DNA from: Novosphingobium sp.
GTDB lineage: Bacteria > Pseudomonadota > Alphaproteobacteria > Sphingomonadales > Sphingomonadaceae
DNA: 64,000 nt
Assembly (NCBI RefSeq): GCF_027486195.1
Contig: NZ_JAIXPP010000033.1
Location: 105,860 to 169,859 of the forward strand
Direction: 5' to 3'
Positions 35,574 to 43,109 of the stretch are shown here, in pieces. The notes beneath the pieces are model-generated. The model was not told where the DNA came from. It saw only the letters and a list, made by a program, of their open reading frames with translations, and ran no database searches. Both the position numbers and the translations under genes were made by a program. How positions within the stretch are numbered: position 1 is the stretch's first letter; every line of letters begins with the position of its first letter.

Positions 35574-36386
35574 TCAGGTGCGCAGGTTGATGATGGTCTG
35601 CGAGATCTGCGTGGCGGTATCGATCGCCTTGGCATTGGCCTGGAAATTGCGCTGCGCGGTGATCAGGCCGACCAGTTCCTCCGAGAGATCGACGTTCGAG
35701 CGTTCGAGCGCGCCCGAAAGGATGCCGCCGTAGAAGCCCGAATCCGGTTCGCCATAGGTGGCGGTGCCGGAAATGCCGGTGGCACTCCAGCTCGCCGAGC
35801 CTTCCTGGCGAAGGCCGCCCGGTGCGAGGAACGTGGCAAGCGCGAGCTTGCCGACTGCAACGTTGCTACCATCGGCGTAAGAGGCCGTGATCACGCCGTT
35901 CTTGCCGACAGCGACGCCCGCAAATTGCGCGCCCGCGGTGTTGGCGGCCGGAATCTGCACCGATCCAGGGGTGGTGCTGGTAACGGCCCCGGCGGCGTCG
36001 GTGGGGAAGGCCTGCAGGCGGTTGCTATTGCCGCGCACGAGATAGCCATTCTCGTCGATCTCGAAGCTGCCGTTGCGGGTGTAGAGCGTATCGCCCGAGA
36101 CCGCCGAGGTGGTGGTGAAGAAGCCGTCACCGCTCACGACGAGATCGAGCGCGTTGCCGGTCTGCTCGACCGGGCCCTGCTTGAAGTTCTGGTTGATCGC
36201 CTCAACCGTGGCGCCGATGCCGATCAGAAGCTTGGGATTGGTGAAGGCGCTGCCCGCGACGATATCGGAGAAGGCGACGCTGCTCTTCTTGAACCCGTTG
36301 GTTTCGGCATTGGCGATGTTGTTGCTGATCACGCCGAGATCCGTCTGGGCGTTCTTGAGGCCGTTGAGCGAGGTGTAGAACGACAT
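35574..36386 (-). CDS. flgE: Short flagellar hook protein FlgE
   Basis: A 270-residue hook subunit with the standard N-terminus (SFYTSLNGLKNAQTDLGVISNNIANAETNGFKKS) and C-terminus (ERSNVDLSEELVGLITAQRNFQANAKAI). E. coli FlgE has 402 residues and Caulobacter more; this one lacks most of the outer D2/D3 region and is close to rod-protein size. It follows the short flgD gene, which supports the hook assignment over an extra rod protein. Confidence 0.9.
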   Translation of the reverse strand: MSFYTSLNGLKNAQTDLGVISNNIANAETNGFKKSSVAFSDIVAGSAFTNPKLLIGIGATVEAINQNFKQGPVEQTGNALDLVVSGDGFFTTTSAVSGDTLYTRNGSFEIDENGYLVRGNSNRLQAFPTDAAGAVTSTTPGSVQIPAANTAGAQFAGVAVGKNGVITASYADGSNVAVGKLALATFLAPGGLRQEGSASWSATGISGTATYGEPDSGFYGGILSGALERSNVDLSEELVGLITAQRNFQANAKAIDTATQISQTIINLRT

Positions 36387-36412
36387 TTACAGGGTCCTTT
36401 CGGTTGGCAGGG

Positions 36413-36697
36413 TCAGAGCTTCTGGCCGCTGAGCTTGTCGAGTTTGCCTTCGATCGATTTCAGCGTGTCGCTGGTGCTGTTCGCCGCCGAAAGGCTGGAG
36501 AACTGGGCTAGCTGGGCGATCATCTGGCTGTTGTCGACCGGCGCGGTCGGGTCCTGGTTCTGCAGCTGCGCGGTGAGCAGCTTGATGAAATCGTTGGCGC
36601 CCAATGAGCCCCACGAGTTCTTGGCAGTGGTCGTGGTGGCTTTGGCGGCGGAGGTGGTCGCACTTGCGGCGGCGTAGGGGTTCACGGCTGTCATCAC
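36413..36697 (-). CDS. flgD: Minimal hook-capping protein FlgD
   Basis: A 94-residue protein that keeps only the N-terminal FlgD segment: [35 protein letters not shown] is the family signature. The C-terminal Ig-like and tudor-like domains (family length about 220) are missing, and the stop is followed directly by the flgE leader. The N-terminal segment is known to carry export and hook-assembly function in Salmonella, so a minimal cap may work here. The start overlaps flgC by four bases. Confidence 0.9.
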   Translation of the reverse strand: MMTAVNPYAAASATTSAAKATTTTAKNSWGSLGANDFIKLLTAQLQNQDPTAPVDNSQMIAQLAQFSSLSAANSTSDTLKSIEGKLDKLSGQKL

Positions 36698-37113
36698 TTC
36701 ATCCTCATCGTTTCGAGCATCAGCTGCTTGGCGGTCTGCATGGCCTCGACCACGTTCTGGTACTGGCGGGCACTTTCCATCATCTCGACCAGCTCGGCGT
36801 TCTCATCGACCGGGGCTTCCCAGACATCGCCGTTGGCATCAGCGAGCGGGTGATCGGGATCGTGCATGCGCACCGGGGCGGCATCGCTGCGGTAGACGCC
36901 CGCAACGCGCACGGTGGCGAGGCCGCTCGAGCGGTCGAGTTCCTCCGCGAACACCGGACGCAAGGGCCGATAGGCCGCGTCCTGGCTGGCGGCGACATTG
37001 CCGGCATTGGCAAGGTTGGAGGCCGAGGCGTTCATCCGCACGAGCTGCGCCGACATGGCGCGGGCGGTGACGTCGAACAGCGAGAGGGGCTGACCGCTTC
37101 CTGCCATCGTCAT
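36694..37113 (-). CDS. flgC: Proximal rod protein FlgC
   Basis: A 139-residue rod subunit of normal size. The N-terminal [30 protein letters not shown] and C-terminal [21 protein letters not shown] are characteristic. It overlaps flgB and flgD by four bases on each side. Confidence 0.95.
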   Translation of the reverse strand: MTMAGSGQPLSLFDVTARAMSAQLVRMNASASNLANAGNVAASQDAAYRPLRPVFAEELDRSSGLATVRVAGVYRSDAAPVRMHDPDHPLADANGDVWEAPVDENAELVEMMESARQYQNVVEAMQTAKQLMLETMRMK

Positions 37114-37457
37114 TCGCCCTTGATCGCGCGGGTCAGCGTTTCGACCCGGCCGCGGATGAACGAGAGCGTGGCGGAGTAGCCCACCGCGTTTTCGGCAAAG
37201 GCGGTCTGCTCGGTGGCCATCTCGACCGTGTTGCCATCGAGGCTGGGCATGACCGGCATGCGGTAGCGCGTCGCGGCGGACAGGGCCTGCGCCTCGCTCG
37301 CGCCGCCGGTGCGCGCCTTCAGCGCGGCGGTGAAATCGATGTCCTTGGCCTTGTAGCCGGGGGTGCCCGCGTTCGCGAGGTTGGAGGCGAGGAGCCCCAT
37401 GCGCTGCGAACGCAAGGTCAGCGCCGCGCCGTGGATGCCGAAGAGAGTGTCGCTCAT
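37110..37457 (-). CDS. flgB: Proximal rod protein FlgB
   Basis: A 115-residue rod subunit and first gene of the flg-mot operon. ATG 37457 (MSDTLFGIHGAALTLRSQRM) is used; a longer in-frame start at 37514 would run into the sigma-54 promoter. NLANAGTPGYKAKDIDF is typical. It is driven from the sigma-54 site at 37499-37513. Confidence 0.94.
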   Translation of the reverse strand: MSDTLFGIHGAALTLRSQRMGLLASNLANAGTPGYKAKDIDFTAALKARTGGASEAQALSAATRYRMPVMPSLDGNTVEMATEQTAFAENAVGYSATLSFIRGRVETLTRAIKGE

Positions 37458-37498
37458 GGTCTGTGGCCTAGAAGACGGTTTTTCCTGCCATGGGATCA

Positions 37499-37513
37499 GC
37501 AAGGGGCGTGCCA
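37499..37513 (-). promoter_or_regulatory. Sigma-54 promoter of the flgB operon
   Basis: On the minus strand the sequence reads TGGCACGCCCCTTGC, an exact match to TGGCAC-N5-TTGC. It lies 42 bases before the flgB start. The FlbD-like activator at 21062-22351 is the obvious partner. Confidence 0.9.
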
Positions 37514-37557
37514 ACCGCGCAAATCCTGCCGGTTGGCGGGGGCAGCCGATGCCCCAT

Positions 37558-37573
37558 CGGCAAGCGCTTGCCG
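37558..37573. promoter_or_regulatory. Palindrome, possible activator site for flgB
   Basis: A perfect 16-base palindrome CGGCAAGCGCTTGCCG, 45 bases upstream of the sigma-54 promoter and in the gap shared with the divergent MotA-like gene. A related CGGCAGGCTTTTGCCG stands before flagellin. Size and place suit a binding site for the sigma-54 activator, but this is inferred. Confidence 0.55.
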
Positions 37574-37657
37574 GGTGGCGGCAAAATGCTTCCTATTGCT
37601 CTGAAGTCCGGACGCGGGCTGCCGTTCTGGGATGACGAAGGAGCGAGGCAGGCAGCG

Positions 37658-38335
37658 ATGGACTTGGCGCATATGCTCGACCCCGTGGCGGCGGGCATTG
37701 TCATCGGCGGAACGCTGGGGGCGACCGCCCTGCGCAGCGGCGTGGCAGATTGCCAGGCCGCGGTGGCGGCGCTGGGCGCGCTGCAGCGACCACGCTTTCG
37801 CGGCGATCTGGTGCGCGGCGCGCTCGCGCCGATGGTCGCGCAAGCCGAGCGCGAGGGCTTGCTGCGGACAAGCCTGAGGCCAAGCGGCGATGGCGCGATC
37901 GATGCGGCGCTGGCCGCGCTCATCCAGACCCGCAGCCTTGCCGCCTTCGTGAGCAGCGATGATGCCGCGCGCGAAACCCGCGTGGCATGCGCGCTGCGCG
38001 CCGTGCGCACGCTGGCACTGGGGGCGGAGCTGTCCCCGGTGTTCGGCCTCGCCGGAACGCTCGTTTCGCTCAGCCAGCTGCCGGCCGAGGGCCTCGCGCG
38101 CGGGGCCTTCATGGGCGCGATCTCGATGGCGGTGCTCACCACGCTTTATGGCCTCTTGCTCGGCAATCTGGTGCTCGCGCCGCTCTCGCGCGCGGTGGAG
38201 CGTCGGGTGGAAGCGGAGGAAGCGGCGCGGCGCGAGATCGCCGACTGGCTGATCGCGAAGTTCGCCCCGGCTTGTCCGCCGGTGCAGGCGGGTGGCGGCG
38301 CGGCAAGGCGCGCCTACTTGCGCGAGGTGCCATGA
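37658..38335 (+). CDS. MotA-like channel protein with three membrane helices
   Basis: A 225-residue membrane protein of the MotA/TolQ/ExbB group. Three segments match MotA helices 2-4: IVIGGTLGATAL (about 13-25), ELSPVFGLAGTLVSL (about 122-137, the PxxG motif) and ISMAVLTTLYGLLLGNLVLAPL (about 151-173). The first MotA helix is missing and the cytoplasmic loop is short. ATG 37658 is chosen; AAGGAG lies 14 bases upstream, which is long, so the start is not certain. The stop overlaps the next gene by four bases (ATGA). With its partner it forms a stator-like pair separate from motAB at 27822-29528. Confidence 0.78.
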   Translation: MDLAHMLDPVAAGIVIGGTLGATALRSGVADCQAAVAALGALQRPRFRGDLVRGALAPMVAQAEREGLLRTSLRPSGDGAIDAALAALIQTRSLAAFVSSDDAARETRVACALRAVRTLALGAELSPVFGLAGTLVSLSQLPAEGLARGAFMGAISMAVLTTLYGLLLGNLVLAPLSRAVERRVEAEEAARREIADWLIAKFAPACPPVQAGGGAARRAYLREVP

Positions 38336-38775
38336 CTGCACCACCGCACGGGCTTTATGGCGCGCCAATTGCGATGCCGTGGCAGACGATCCTCGCCGAT
38401 CTGGCGCTGATCTTGTTCATGATGACGGCGGCCGCGCTGGCCAATGCGCCCGATGGGCCGCTGCTGCCGAACGGTCCGAAGCCGGTGCCCCAGTCGCGCC
38501 CGCCTGCGCCGTCGGCGCGCGGTGAGCCGGTCGGTGTGTGGCGCGATGGGCCGGGATCGCCCGGCCTCGCCGAATGGCTGGCGCAGCAGGCGCGCGACCC
38601 GCGGCTGAGGGTTTCGATCCTCGTGCGCCATGTGCCGGGTCACGAGCGGGCAGCGCTGGCGCGCGCTGAGGCGCTGATGGCCAAGGCGGGTGTGCGCGGC
38701 GCGGGGGCACGGATCGTGATCGAACCGGGCGGCGAGGACGGCGCAAGCGTCGTGCTGGCCTATGATGCGGAGTGA
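38332..38775 (+). CDS. MotB-like partner with TM aspartate, no clear OmpA domain
   Basis: A 147-residue protein. Residues about 17-37 form one membrane helix, PWQTILADLALILFMMTAAA, that lines up with the MotB helix (W..AYADF) and keeps the proton-binding Asp (about 23). It also resembles ExbD (DVMLVLLI). A Pro-rich linker (about 42-60) leads to a small periplasmic domain (about 75-147) with only faint likeness to a degenerate OmpA fold (RHVPGHERAALARAEALM). It overlaps the MotA-like gene by four bases and is followed by flgA. I do not know a named family for it. Confidence 0.72.
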   Translation: MTAPPHGLYGAPIAMPWQTILADLALILFMMTAAALANAPDGPLLPNGPKPVPQSRPPAPSARGEPVGVWRDGPGSPGLAEWLAQQARDPRLRVSILVRHVPGHERAALARAEALMAKAGVRGAGARIVIEPGGEDGASVVLAYDAE

Positions 38776-38833
38776 GGTGGCATGATGATTGCAGCGATGG
38801 GGGCCTTGCTCCCTCTTGCGAAAGCCCTCTGCG

Positions 38834-39340
38834 ATGGCCGCTCTTCGACCTGCTCTCCTTGCCGCATTGATGCTGGCCCCGCTTCCGGCGCTCGCGGCAC
38901 CGCTCACCGACCTTGCTGCGATCGACATGGCGGTTGCGGCCTTTACCGGGCAGCAGATCGGCGTGCCGGGCGGCGCGGCGCAGCCGGTGGACCGGCGGCT
39001 GCGGCTGGCGGCGTGCAGCGCTCCGCTGGCGCTGTCCTGGTATGGCTCGGCGGAGACGAGCGTGCTGGTGCGTTGCCCCGACGCAGGCGGCTGGCGCGTC
39101 TTCGTGCCGGTGAGCGCGGCGCGGGCGGTGCCGACGGCGGCGCCCGCAGCCATGGCCGTGATGCGCGGCGAGGGGGTGACGGTAAGCGTGGCAGGCGATG
39201 GCTTCACCGTCTCGCAGCCGGGCGAAGCGCTCGAAGCCGGTGCGGTGGGCGCGTGGATCCGCGTGCGCACGGCGGCCAAGGCCGATCCGCTGCGCGCCCG
39301 GGTGGTGCGGCCCGGGCTGGTCGAACTTCCGGTGGATTGA
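38834..39340 (+). CDS. flgA: P-ring assembly chaperone FlgA
   Basis: A 168-residue periplasmic chaperone for FlgI with a signal peptide ending PLPALA-APLTD. RLRLAACSAPLALSWYGSAETSVLVRCP is the FlgA pattern, and the C-terminal SAF-like region reads VTVSVAGDGFTVSQPGEALEAGAVGAWIRVR. It is shorter than E. coli FlgA (219). ATG 38834 is chosen because it gives the signal peptide; a TTG upstream at 38789 is less likely. It lies 58 bases after the MotB-like gene. Confidence 0.9.
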   Translation: MAALRPALLAALMLAPLPALAAPLTDLAAIDMAVAAFTGQQIGVPGGAAQPVDRRLRLAACSAPLALSWYGSAETSVLVRCPDAGGWRVFVPVSAARAVPTAAPAAMAVMRGEGVTVSVAGDGFTVSQPGEALEAGAVGAWIRVRTAAKADPLRARVVRPGLVELPVD

Positions 39341-39403
39341 GGGCCGAGGCGGCTGAGCGCTGCCGCTTGCTGCCGCATCCTGCAAAATTTTTCCGCCCCC
39401 GCT

Positions 39404-39429
39404 TAAACTTTCCCTGCAACGGCCGTTCT
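39404..39429 (+). promoter_or_regulatory. FliA (sigma-28) type promoter for flgM
   Basis: TAAA (39404-39407), 14 bases, then GCCGTTCT (39422-39429). The -35 side reads TAAACTTT, close to the E. coli TAAAGTTT. The same spacing and GCCGNTCT box occur before flagellin. The flgM start is 28 bases downstream. Confidence 0.65.
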
Positions 39430-39457
39430 GGTTTGCAGGAAACGCGAGGAGCGGACC

Positions 39458-39778
39458 ATGTCATCCTTTGAAATCGGTGCAGCGCGCCCGGTCAGCGCGG
39501 TGCCAGTTGCAGGGCAGGTCAATACTGTTGGGCAGGCCACCAAGCCCGTCCAGACCGAAGCCACGGCTGAAACCCCCAGGGCACCGGCACCGGCTGCCGC
39601 CGCAGCTGCGCCGCAGGTGGAAACCAGCGATGCGGTGAAGGCGGGCGCTGCCCCGGTCGACCGGGAGCGGGTCTCGACGATCCGCCATGCCATCGAGACC
39701 GGTACATACCCCGTGCTCCCGACCAAGATCGCCGATGCGATGATCGCGGCCGGGATGCTGCTGAGGAGCCCCAAGTGA
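39458..39778 (+). CDS. flgM: Anti-sigma-28 factor FlgM
   Basis: A 106-residue, mainly disordered protein that holds FliA inactive until it is exported through the finished hook. The conserved C-terminal part (about 66-100) reads VDRERVSTIRHAIETGTYPV followed by LPTKIADAMI. GAGGAG lies about seven bases before the ATG. Autocontrol through FliA is suggested by the promoter upstream. The stop overlaps the flgN start. Confidence 0.92.
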   Translation: MSSFEIGAARPVSAVPVAGQVNTVGQATKPVQTEATAETPRAPAPAAAAAAPQVETSDAVKAGAAPVDRERVSTIRHAIETGTYPVLPTKIADAMIAAGMLLRSPK

Positions 39779-40140
39779 GTGCAGTTGTCGATACGGTGCA
39801 GCCGATCCGTCGTCCGATCGATCTGCGCGATACCTTGCGGCAGATGCTGGCCGTTCTGGAAGACGAGCGGCAGGCGCTTGCCGGGCTCGACGTCGACGCG
39901 ATCATGGGCTGCGCGGTGGACAAGAACGCCCTGTGCGGACGCCTCGACACGACCGCGCCCGAGGCGATCGACGAGGAATGCCGGGGCCTGCTGGAAGCTG
40001 CGCGCCGCGTGAACGAGGCCAATCGCCGCGTGCGCAACCTGATTGCAGCCAACGTTTCGGCGCGTCTCGATGCGCTGACGGGCCAGCCGGCGCTCTACCG
40101 TGCGCAGGCGCCCCATGCCCGGATCATCCGCGCGCGCTGA
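39775..40140 (+). CDS. flgN: FlgN-like export chaperone
   Basis: A 121-residue helical protein in the usual place after flgM. FlgN escorts FlgK and FlgL to the export gate. The start is GTG, overlapping the flgM stop by four bases (GTGA). LRQMLAVLEDERQALAGLDVDAI resembles the first helix of FlgN, but this family is weakly conserved, so the call leans on position and size. Confidence 0.82.
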   Translation: MSAVVDTVQPIRRPIDLRDTLRQMLAVLEDERQALAGLDVDAIMGCAVDKNALCGRLDTTAPEAIDEECRGLLEAARRVNEANRRVRNLIAANVSARLDALTGQPALYRAQAPHARIIRAR

Positions 40141-40142
40141 TT

Positions 40143-40157
40143 TGGCACGCAGCTTGC
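40143..40157 (+). promoter_or_regulatory. Sigma-54 promoter of the sltF-flhA-fliA operon
   Basis: TGGCACGCAGCTTGC, an exact TGGCAC-N5-TTGC match, begins three bases after the flgN stop and 63 bases before the chosen start of the transglycosylase gene. It places flhA and fliA in the sigma-54 class. Confidence 0.9.
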
Positions 40158-40165
40158 TGAAGACC

Positions 40166-40195
40166 TTCCGGCTGCCGTGTGACGGCAGTGCGGAA
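40166..40195 (+). promoter_or_regulatory. Hairpin in the sltF leader
   Basis: TTCCG and CGGAA enclose a 7-pair stem CTGCCGT-gtg-ACGGCAG. It falls around the expected transcription start of the sigma-54 promoter and ends against the ribosome-binding site. It could be an operator or a translation-control hairpin. Confidence 0.45.
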
Positions 40196-40205
40196 AGGGA
40201 CCCAA

Positions 40206-41006
40206 GTGAGCGAGCCTTCGACGATTGCCACAACGCCAGTGCCGCGTCCCGCGCCCGATGTGAGGGGCGCGATTGCGCGTGCGGCGGCGGCGACCGGCAC
40301 CGACTTCTCCTATCTCATGGCGCAGGCTCGGCTCGAATCCGGGCTCGATCCGCAGGCGCGCGCCGCGACATCGAGCGCGGCGGGGCTCTATCAGTTCACC
40401 GGGCAGACCTGGCTTTCGATGCTCGACAAGCATGGTGCGGAGCTTGGCATTTCCGGCACGGGGGCTGCGTCTTCGCGCGCGCAGCTCCTTGCGCTGCGCT
40501 CCGACCCAGAACTTTCCGCGCTGATGGCGGGGCAGCTTGCCAATGACAACCGCGATTTCCTTTCCGGCCTGCTTGGCCGCGATCCCGATGCGAGCGAGCT
40601 CTATCTGGCGCACTTTCTCGGCGCGGAAGGAGCCGGGCGGTTCCTCGGCGCACTGGAGAGCAACCCGGCGCAAAGCGCGGCAGCGCTGCTGCCCAAGGCG
40701 GCGGCGGCCAACCGGGGCATCTTCTTCGGGCCCGGCGGCGCGCGTTCGGTGGGTGAGGTGATGGACCTGCTGCGCGGGCGGATGACAGCTGCGATGAACG
40801 CGCCGGACGGCCCGCTGCCTGCCTATGCCGCCGCATCCGAAGCACCGCGCGGCGGGCCGATCCAGCAGGCGTTCGATGCGGCAAATGGCCCGCAAACGCG
40901 CTCGATGGCCGATACCTTGCGCGAGGCTTTCGCGCTTGCGCAGCCGGGCGCGGCTCCCGCGCATGTGCGCGCGGCCTATGGCCAGCTGCGCAGCCTGGGG
41001 ATCTGA
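40206..41006 (+). CDS. Flagellar lytic transglycosylase (SltF-like)
   Basis: A 266-residue protein with a lysozyme-like SLT fold (about 20-120): FSYLMAQARLESGLDPQA holds the likely catalytic Glu and SSAAGLYQFTGQTWL is the typical following motif. It should open the peptidoglycan for the rod, replacing the missing muramidase half of FlgJ, as SltF does in Rhodobacter. GTG 40206 is used because AAGGGA lies five bases before it; GTG 40179 is an alternative. No classic signal peptide is visible. The C-terminal 100 residues are of unknown function. flhA follows six bases later. Confidence 0.85.
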   Translation: MSEPSTIATTPVPRPAPDVRGAIARAAAATGTDFSYLMAQARLESGLDPQARAATSSAAGLYQFTGQTWLSMLDKHGAELGISGTGAASSRAQLLALRSDPELSALMAGQLANDNRDFLSGLLGRDPDASELYLAHFLGAEGAGRFLGALESNPAQSAAALLPKAAAANRGIFFGPGGARSVGEVMDLLRGRMTAAMNAPDGPLPAYAAASEAPRGGPIQQAFDAANGPQTRSMADTLREAFALAQPGAAPAHVRAAYGQLRSLGI

Positions 41007-41012
41007 CCGGCC

Positions 41013-43109
41013 ATGCTGAAACGCTTCGGCCAGCCCGGCGCGCTGGCGCTTCCCGGCGGCATCCTGATCCTGATCGCGCTGATGATCATGCCGATCCCCT
41101 CGTTCCTGCTCGACGGGTTCTTCGTGCTCAATTTCGCGCTTTCGGTCGCGATCCTGATGGCGGCGATGAATGCGCTGAAGCCGCTCGACTTCTCCTCGTT
41201 CCCATCGGTGCTGCTGTTCGCCACGCTGCTGCGCCTTGCACTCAATGTCGCCTCCACGCGCATCGTGCTGGTCAAGGGCCACGAGGGCGGCGCGGCGGCA
41301 GGCCATGTGATCGAGAGCTTCGGCGAATTCCTCATCGGCGGCAATTTCGCGGTCGGCCTGTTCGTGTTCATGATCCTGATGATCATCAACCTGATGGTCG
41401 TCACCAAAGGCGCTGGCCGCGTTTCGGAAGTGTCCGCGCGCTTCACCCTCGATGCCCTGCCCGGCAAGCAGATGGCCATCGACGCGGACCTCGCGGCGGG
41501 TCTGCTCACGGCGGACGAAGCCAAGGCGCGGCGGCGGGAAGTGGCGACCGAGGCCGATTTCTATGGCTCGATGGATGGTGCCAGCAAGTTCGTGAAAGGC
41601 GATGCCGTCGCCGCGCTGCTGATCCTGGGCGTCAATATCATCGCCGGGTTCTGTCTCGGGATGCTCAGCCACGGGCTGACCGCGCAGGAATCGGCGCAGC
41701 GCTATATCACGCTGGCGGTGGGCGATGCGCTGGTGGCGCAAGTGCCCTCGCTGCTGCTCTCCATCGCCGCCGCCGTGATCGTGACCCGCGTTTCGGACAC
41801 GCGCGACCTGGCGGGCCAGATCGGCGGCCAGTTTGCCAGCCCAAGCACCTGGCTGCCGGTTGCGGTGATCATGGGCGCCATCGGGATGATCCCGGCGATG
41901 CCGCAGATGGTGTTCCTGCCCGCCGCCGGGATGGCCGGACATATCTGGTGGAGCCTGAAGAAGCGCGAGGCGCGTCTCGCCGTGCCGCCGCCGGTAGTGG
42001 TGGAGCAGGTGGACCCGGCAAGAATCACTCTGGAGGAGGTTTCCGACCACACGCTGGTGACGATCGAGCTGGGCTACGGCCTTGTCCATCTGGTCGACGA
42101 GAAGCGCGGGGCGCCGCTCGTCGCGCGCATTACGGGCGTCCGCAAGCAGCTCTCGCAGAGCTTCGGCTTCGTGGTGCCGCAATTCCGCGTGCGCGACAGC
42201 CTCGATCTGATGCCCGATGCTTATCGCATCGTGCTGGGCGGCGTGGCGCTGGGCGGCGCGAGCATCAAGGCCGAGAAAGTCCTCGCCATCGACGCGGGCG
42301 AGGCCAATCCCGATCACAACTTGCGCGGCGAGCCGACCACTGATCCCAGCTTCGGCTGCCCCGCGCTGTGGATCGAGCCCAGCCAGCGCGACCATGCGAT
42401 TGCCGAGGGGTTCCTCACGGTGGATGCCTCCACGGTTGTCGCCACGCATCTCAACCAGCTTTTGGGCGAACGCCCGCAGGCGCTGCTCGGGCCGGATGAA
42501 GTGCGCGCGATCCTCGAAGGTGTGCGCGAGCGTTCGCCGGGGCTGGTGGAGACGGTGCATCCCGCGCCGATCTCGCTCGGCGCGATGACGCGGCTGCTGC
42601 ATGCGCTGCTGGAAGACGGGGTGAGCATCGCGCATCCGCTGCCGATCCTTTCCGCGCTGGCCGAAGCGGTGCTGCAGACGACCGATCACGAGCGGCTGGT
42701 GGACCTTGTCCGGGCCGATCTGGGCGGGCTGTTGGTGGCGCGCATTTGCGGGCCGGGCGAACGGCTGGCGGTGCTGACGCTCGATGGCGCGCTGGAGCAG
42801 ATGATCGTCGGCGGGATGCACGATCCCGTGACGGGCCAGCCGGTGATCGAGCCCGATCTGGCGCGCTCCATCGGTGAACGCATTGCCGCGATCATTGCCG
42901 AGCGGGGACCTGCCGCGCCGCCCGTCGCGCTCATTGTCCAGCCCCGTGCGCGCCGCGCCCTTGCCGCGCTGCTGCGCGCCCGCGCGCCGCAATGCGCGGT
43001 GCTTTCGATTTCCGAACTGCCGCCCAGCCAGCCGATCGAAGTGATCGAAGTGGTCGGCGGTGCTGAGCCCGATCCATCCGCAATGCCTCCACAGGACCTT
43101 GCCGCATGA
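41013..43109 (+). CDS. flhA: Flagellar export gate protein FlhA
   Basis: A 698-residue gate protein of normal length: about eight membrane helices in residues 12-325 and a cytoplasmic FlhAC domain that docks chaperone-substrate complexes. Conserved stretches are LDGFFVLNFALSVAILM, TLLRLALNVASTRIVL and KFVKGDAVAALLI. The stop overlaps the fliA start by four bases. Confidence 0.97.
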   Translation: MLKRFGQPGALALPGGILILIALMIMPIPSFLLDGFFVLNFALSVAILMAAMNALKPLDFSSFPSVLLFATLLRLALNVASTRIVLVKGHEGGAAAGHVIESFGEFLIGGNFAVGLFVFMILMIINLMVVTKGAGRVSEVSARFTLDALPGKQMAIDADLAAGLLTADEAKARRREVATEADFYGSMDGASKFVKGDAVAALLILGVNIIAGFCLGMLSHGLTAQESAQRYITLAVGDALVAQVPSLLLSIAAAVIVTRVSDTRDLAGQIGGQFASPSTWLPVAVIMGAIGMIPAMPQMVFLPAAGMAGHIWWSLKKREARLAVPPPVVVEQVDPARITLEEVSDHTLVTIELGYGLVHLVDEKRGAPLVARITGVRKQLSQSFGFVVPQFRVRDSLDLMPDAYRIVLGGVALGGASIKAEKVLAIDAGEANPDHNLRGEPTTDPSFGCPALWIEPSQRDHAIAEGFLTVDASTVVATHLNQLLGERPQALLGPDEVRAILEGVRERSPGLVETVHPAPISLGAMTRLLHALLEDGVSIAHPLPILSALAEAVLQTTDHERLVDLVRADLGGLLVARICGPGERLAVLTLDGALEQMIVGGMHDPVTGQPVIEPDLARSIGERIAAIIAERGPAAPPVALIVQPRARRALAALLRARAPQCAVLSISELPPSQPIEVIEVVGGAEPDPSAMPPQDLAA

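Noticed and set aside
34392..36677. A 761-codon open frame on the plus strand
   Set aside because: It is antisense to flgG, flgF, flgE and flgD.
37574..37590. Possible sigma-54 promoter (GTGGCGGCAAAATGC) for the MotA-like gene
   Set aside because: The GG and GC elements are one base too close and the match is poor; promoter of this gene left open.
40095..42992. A 965-codon open frame on the minus strand
   Set aside because: It is antisense to sltF and flhA. Its protein is Arg/His/Gln-rich and has no family pattern; long antisense frames are common in high-GC DNA.
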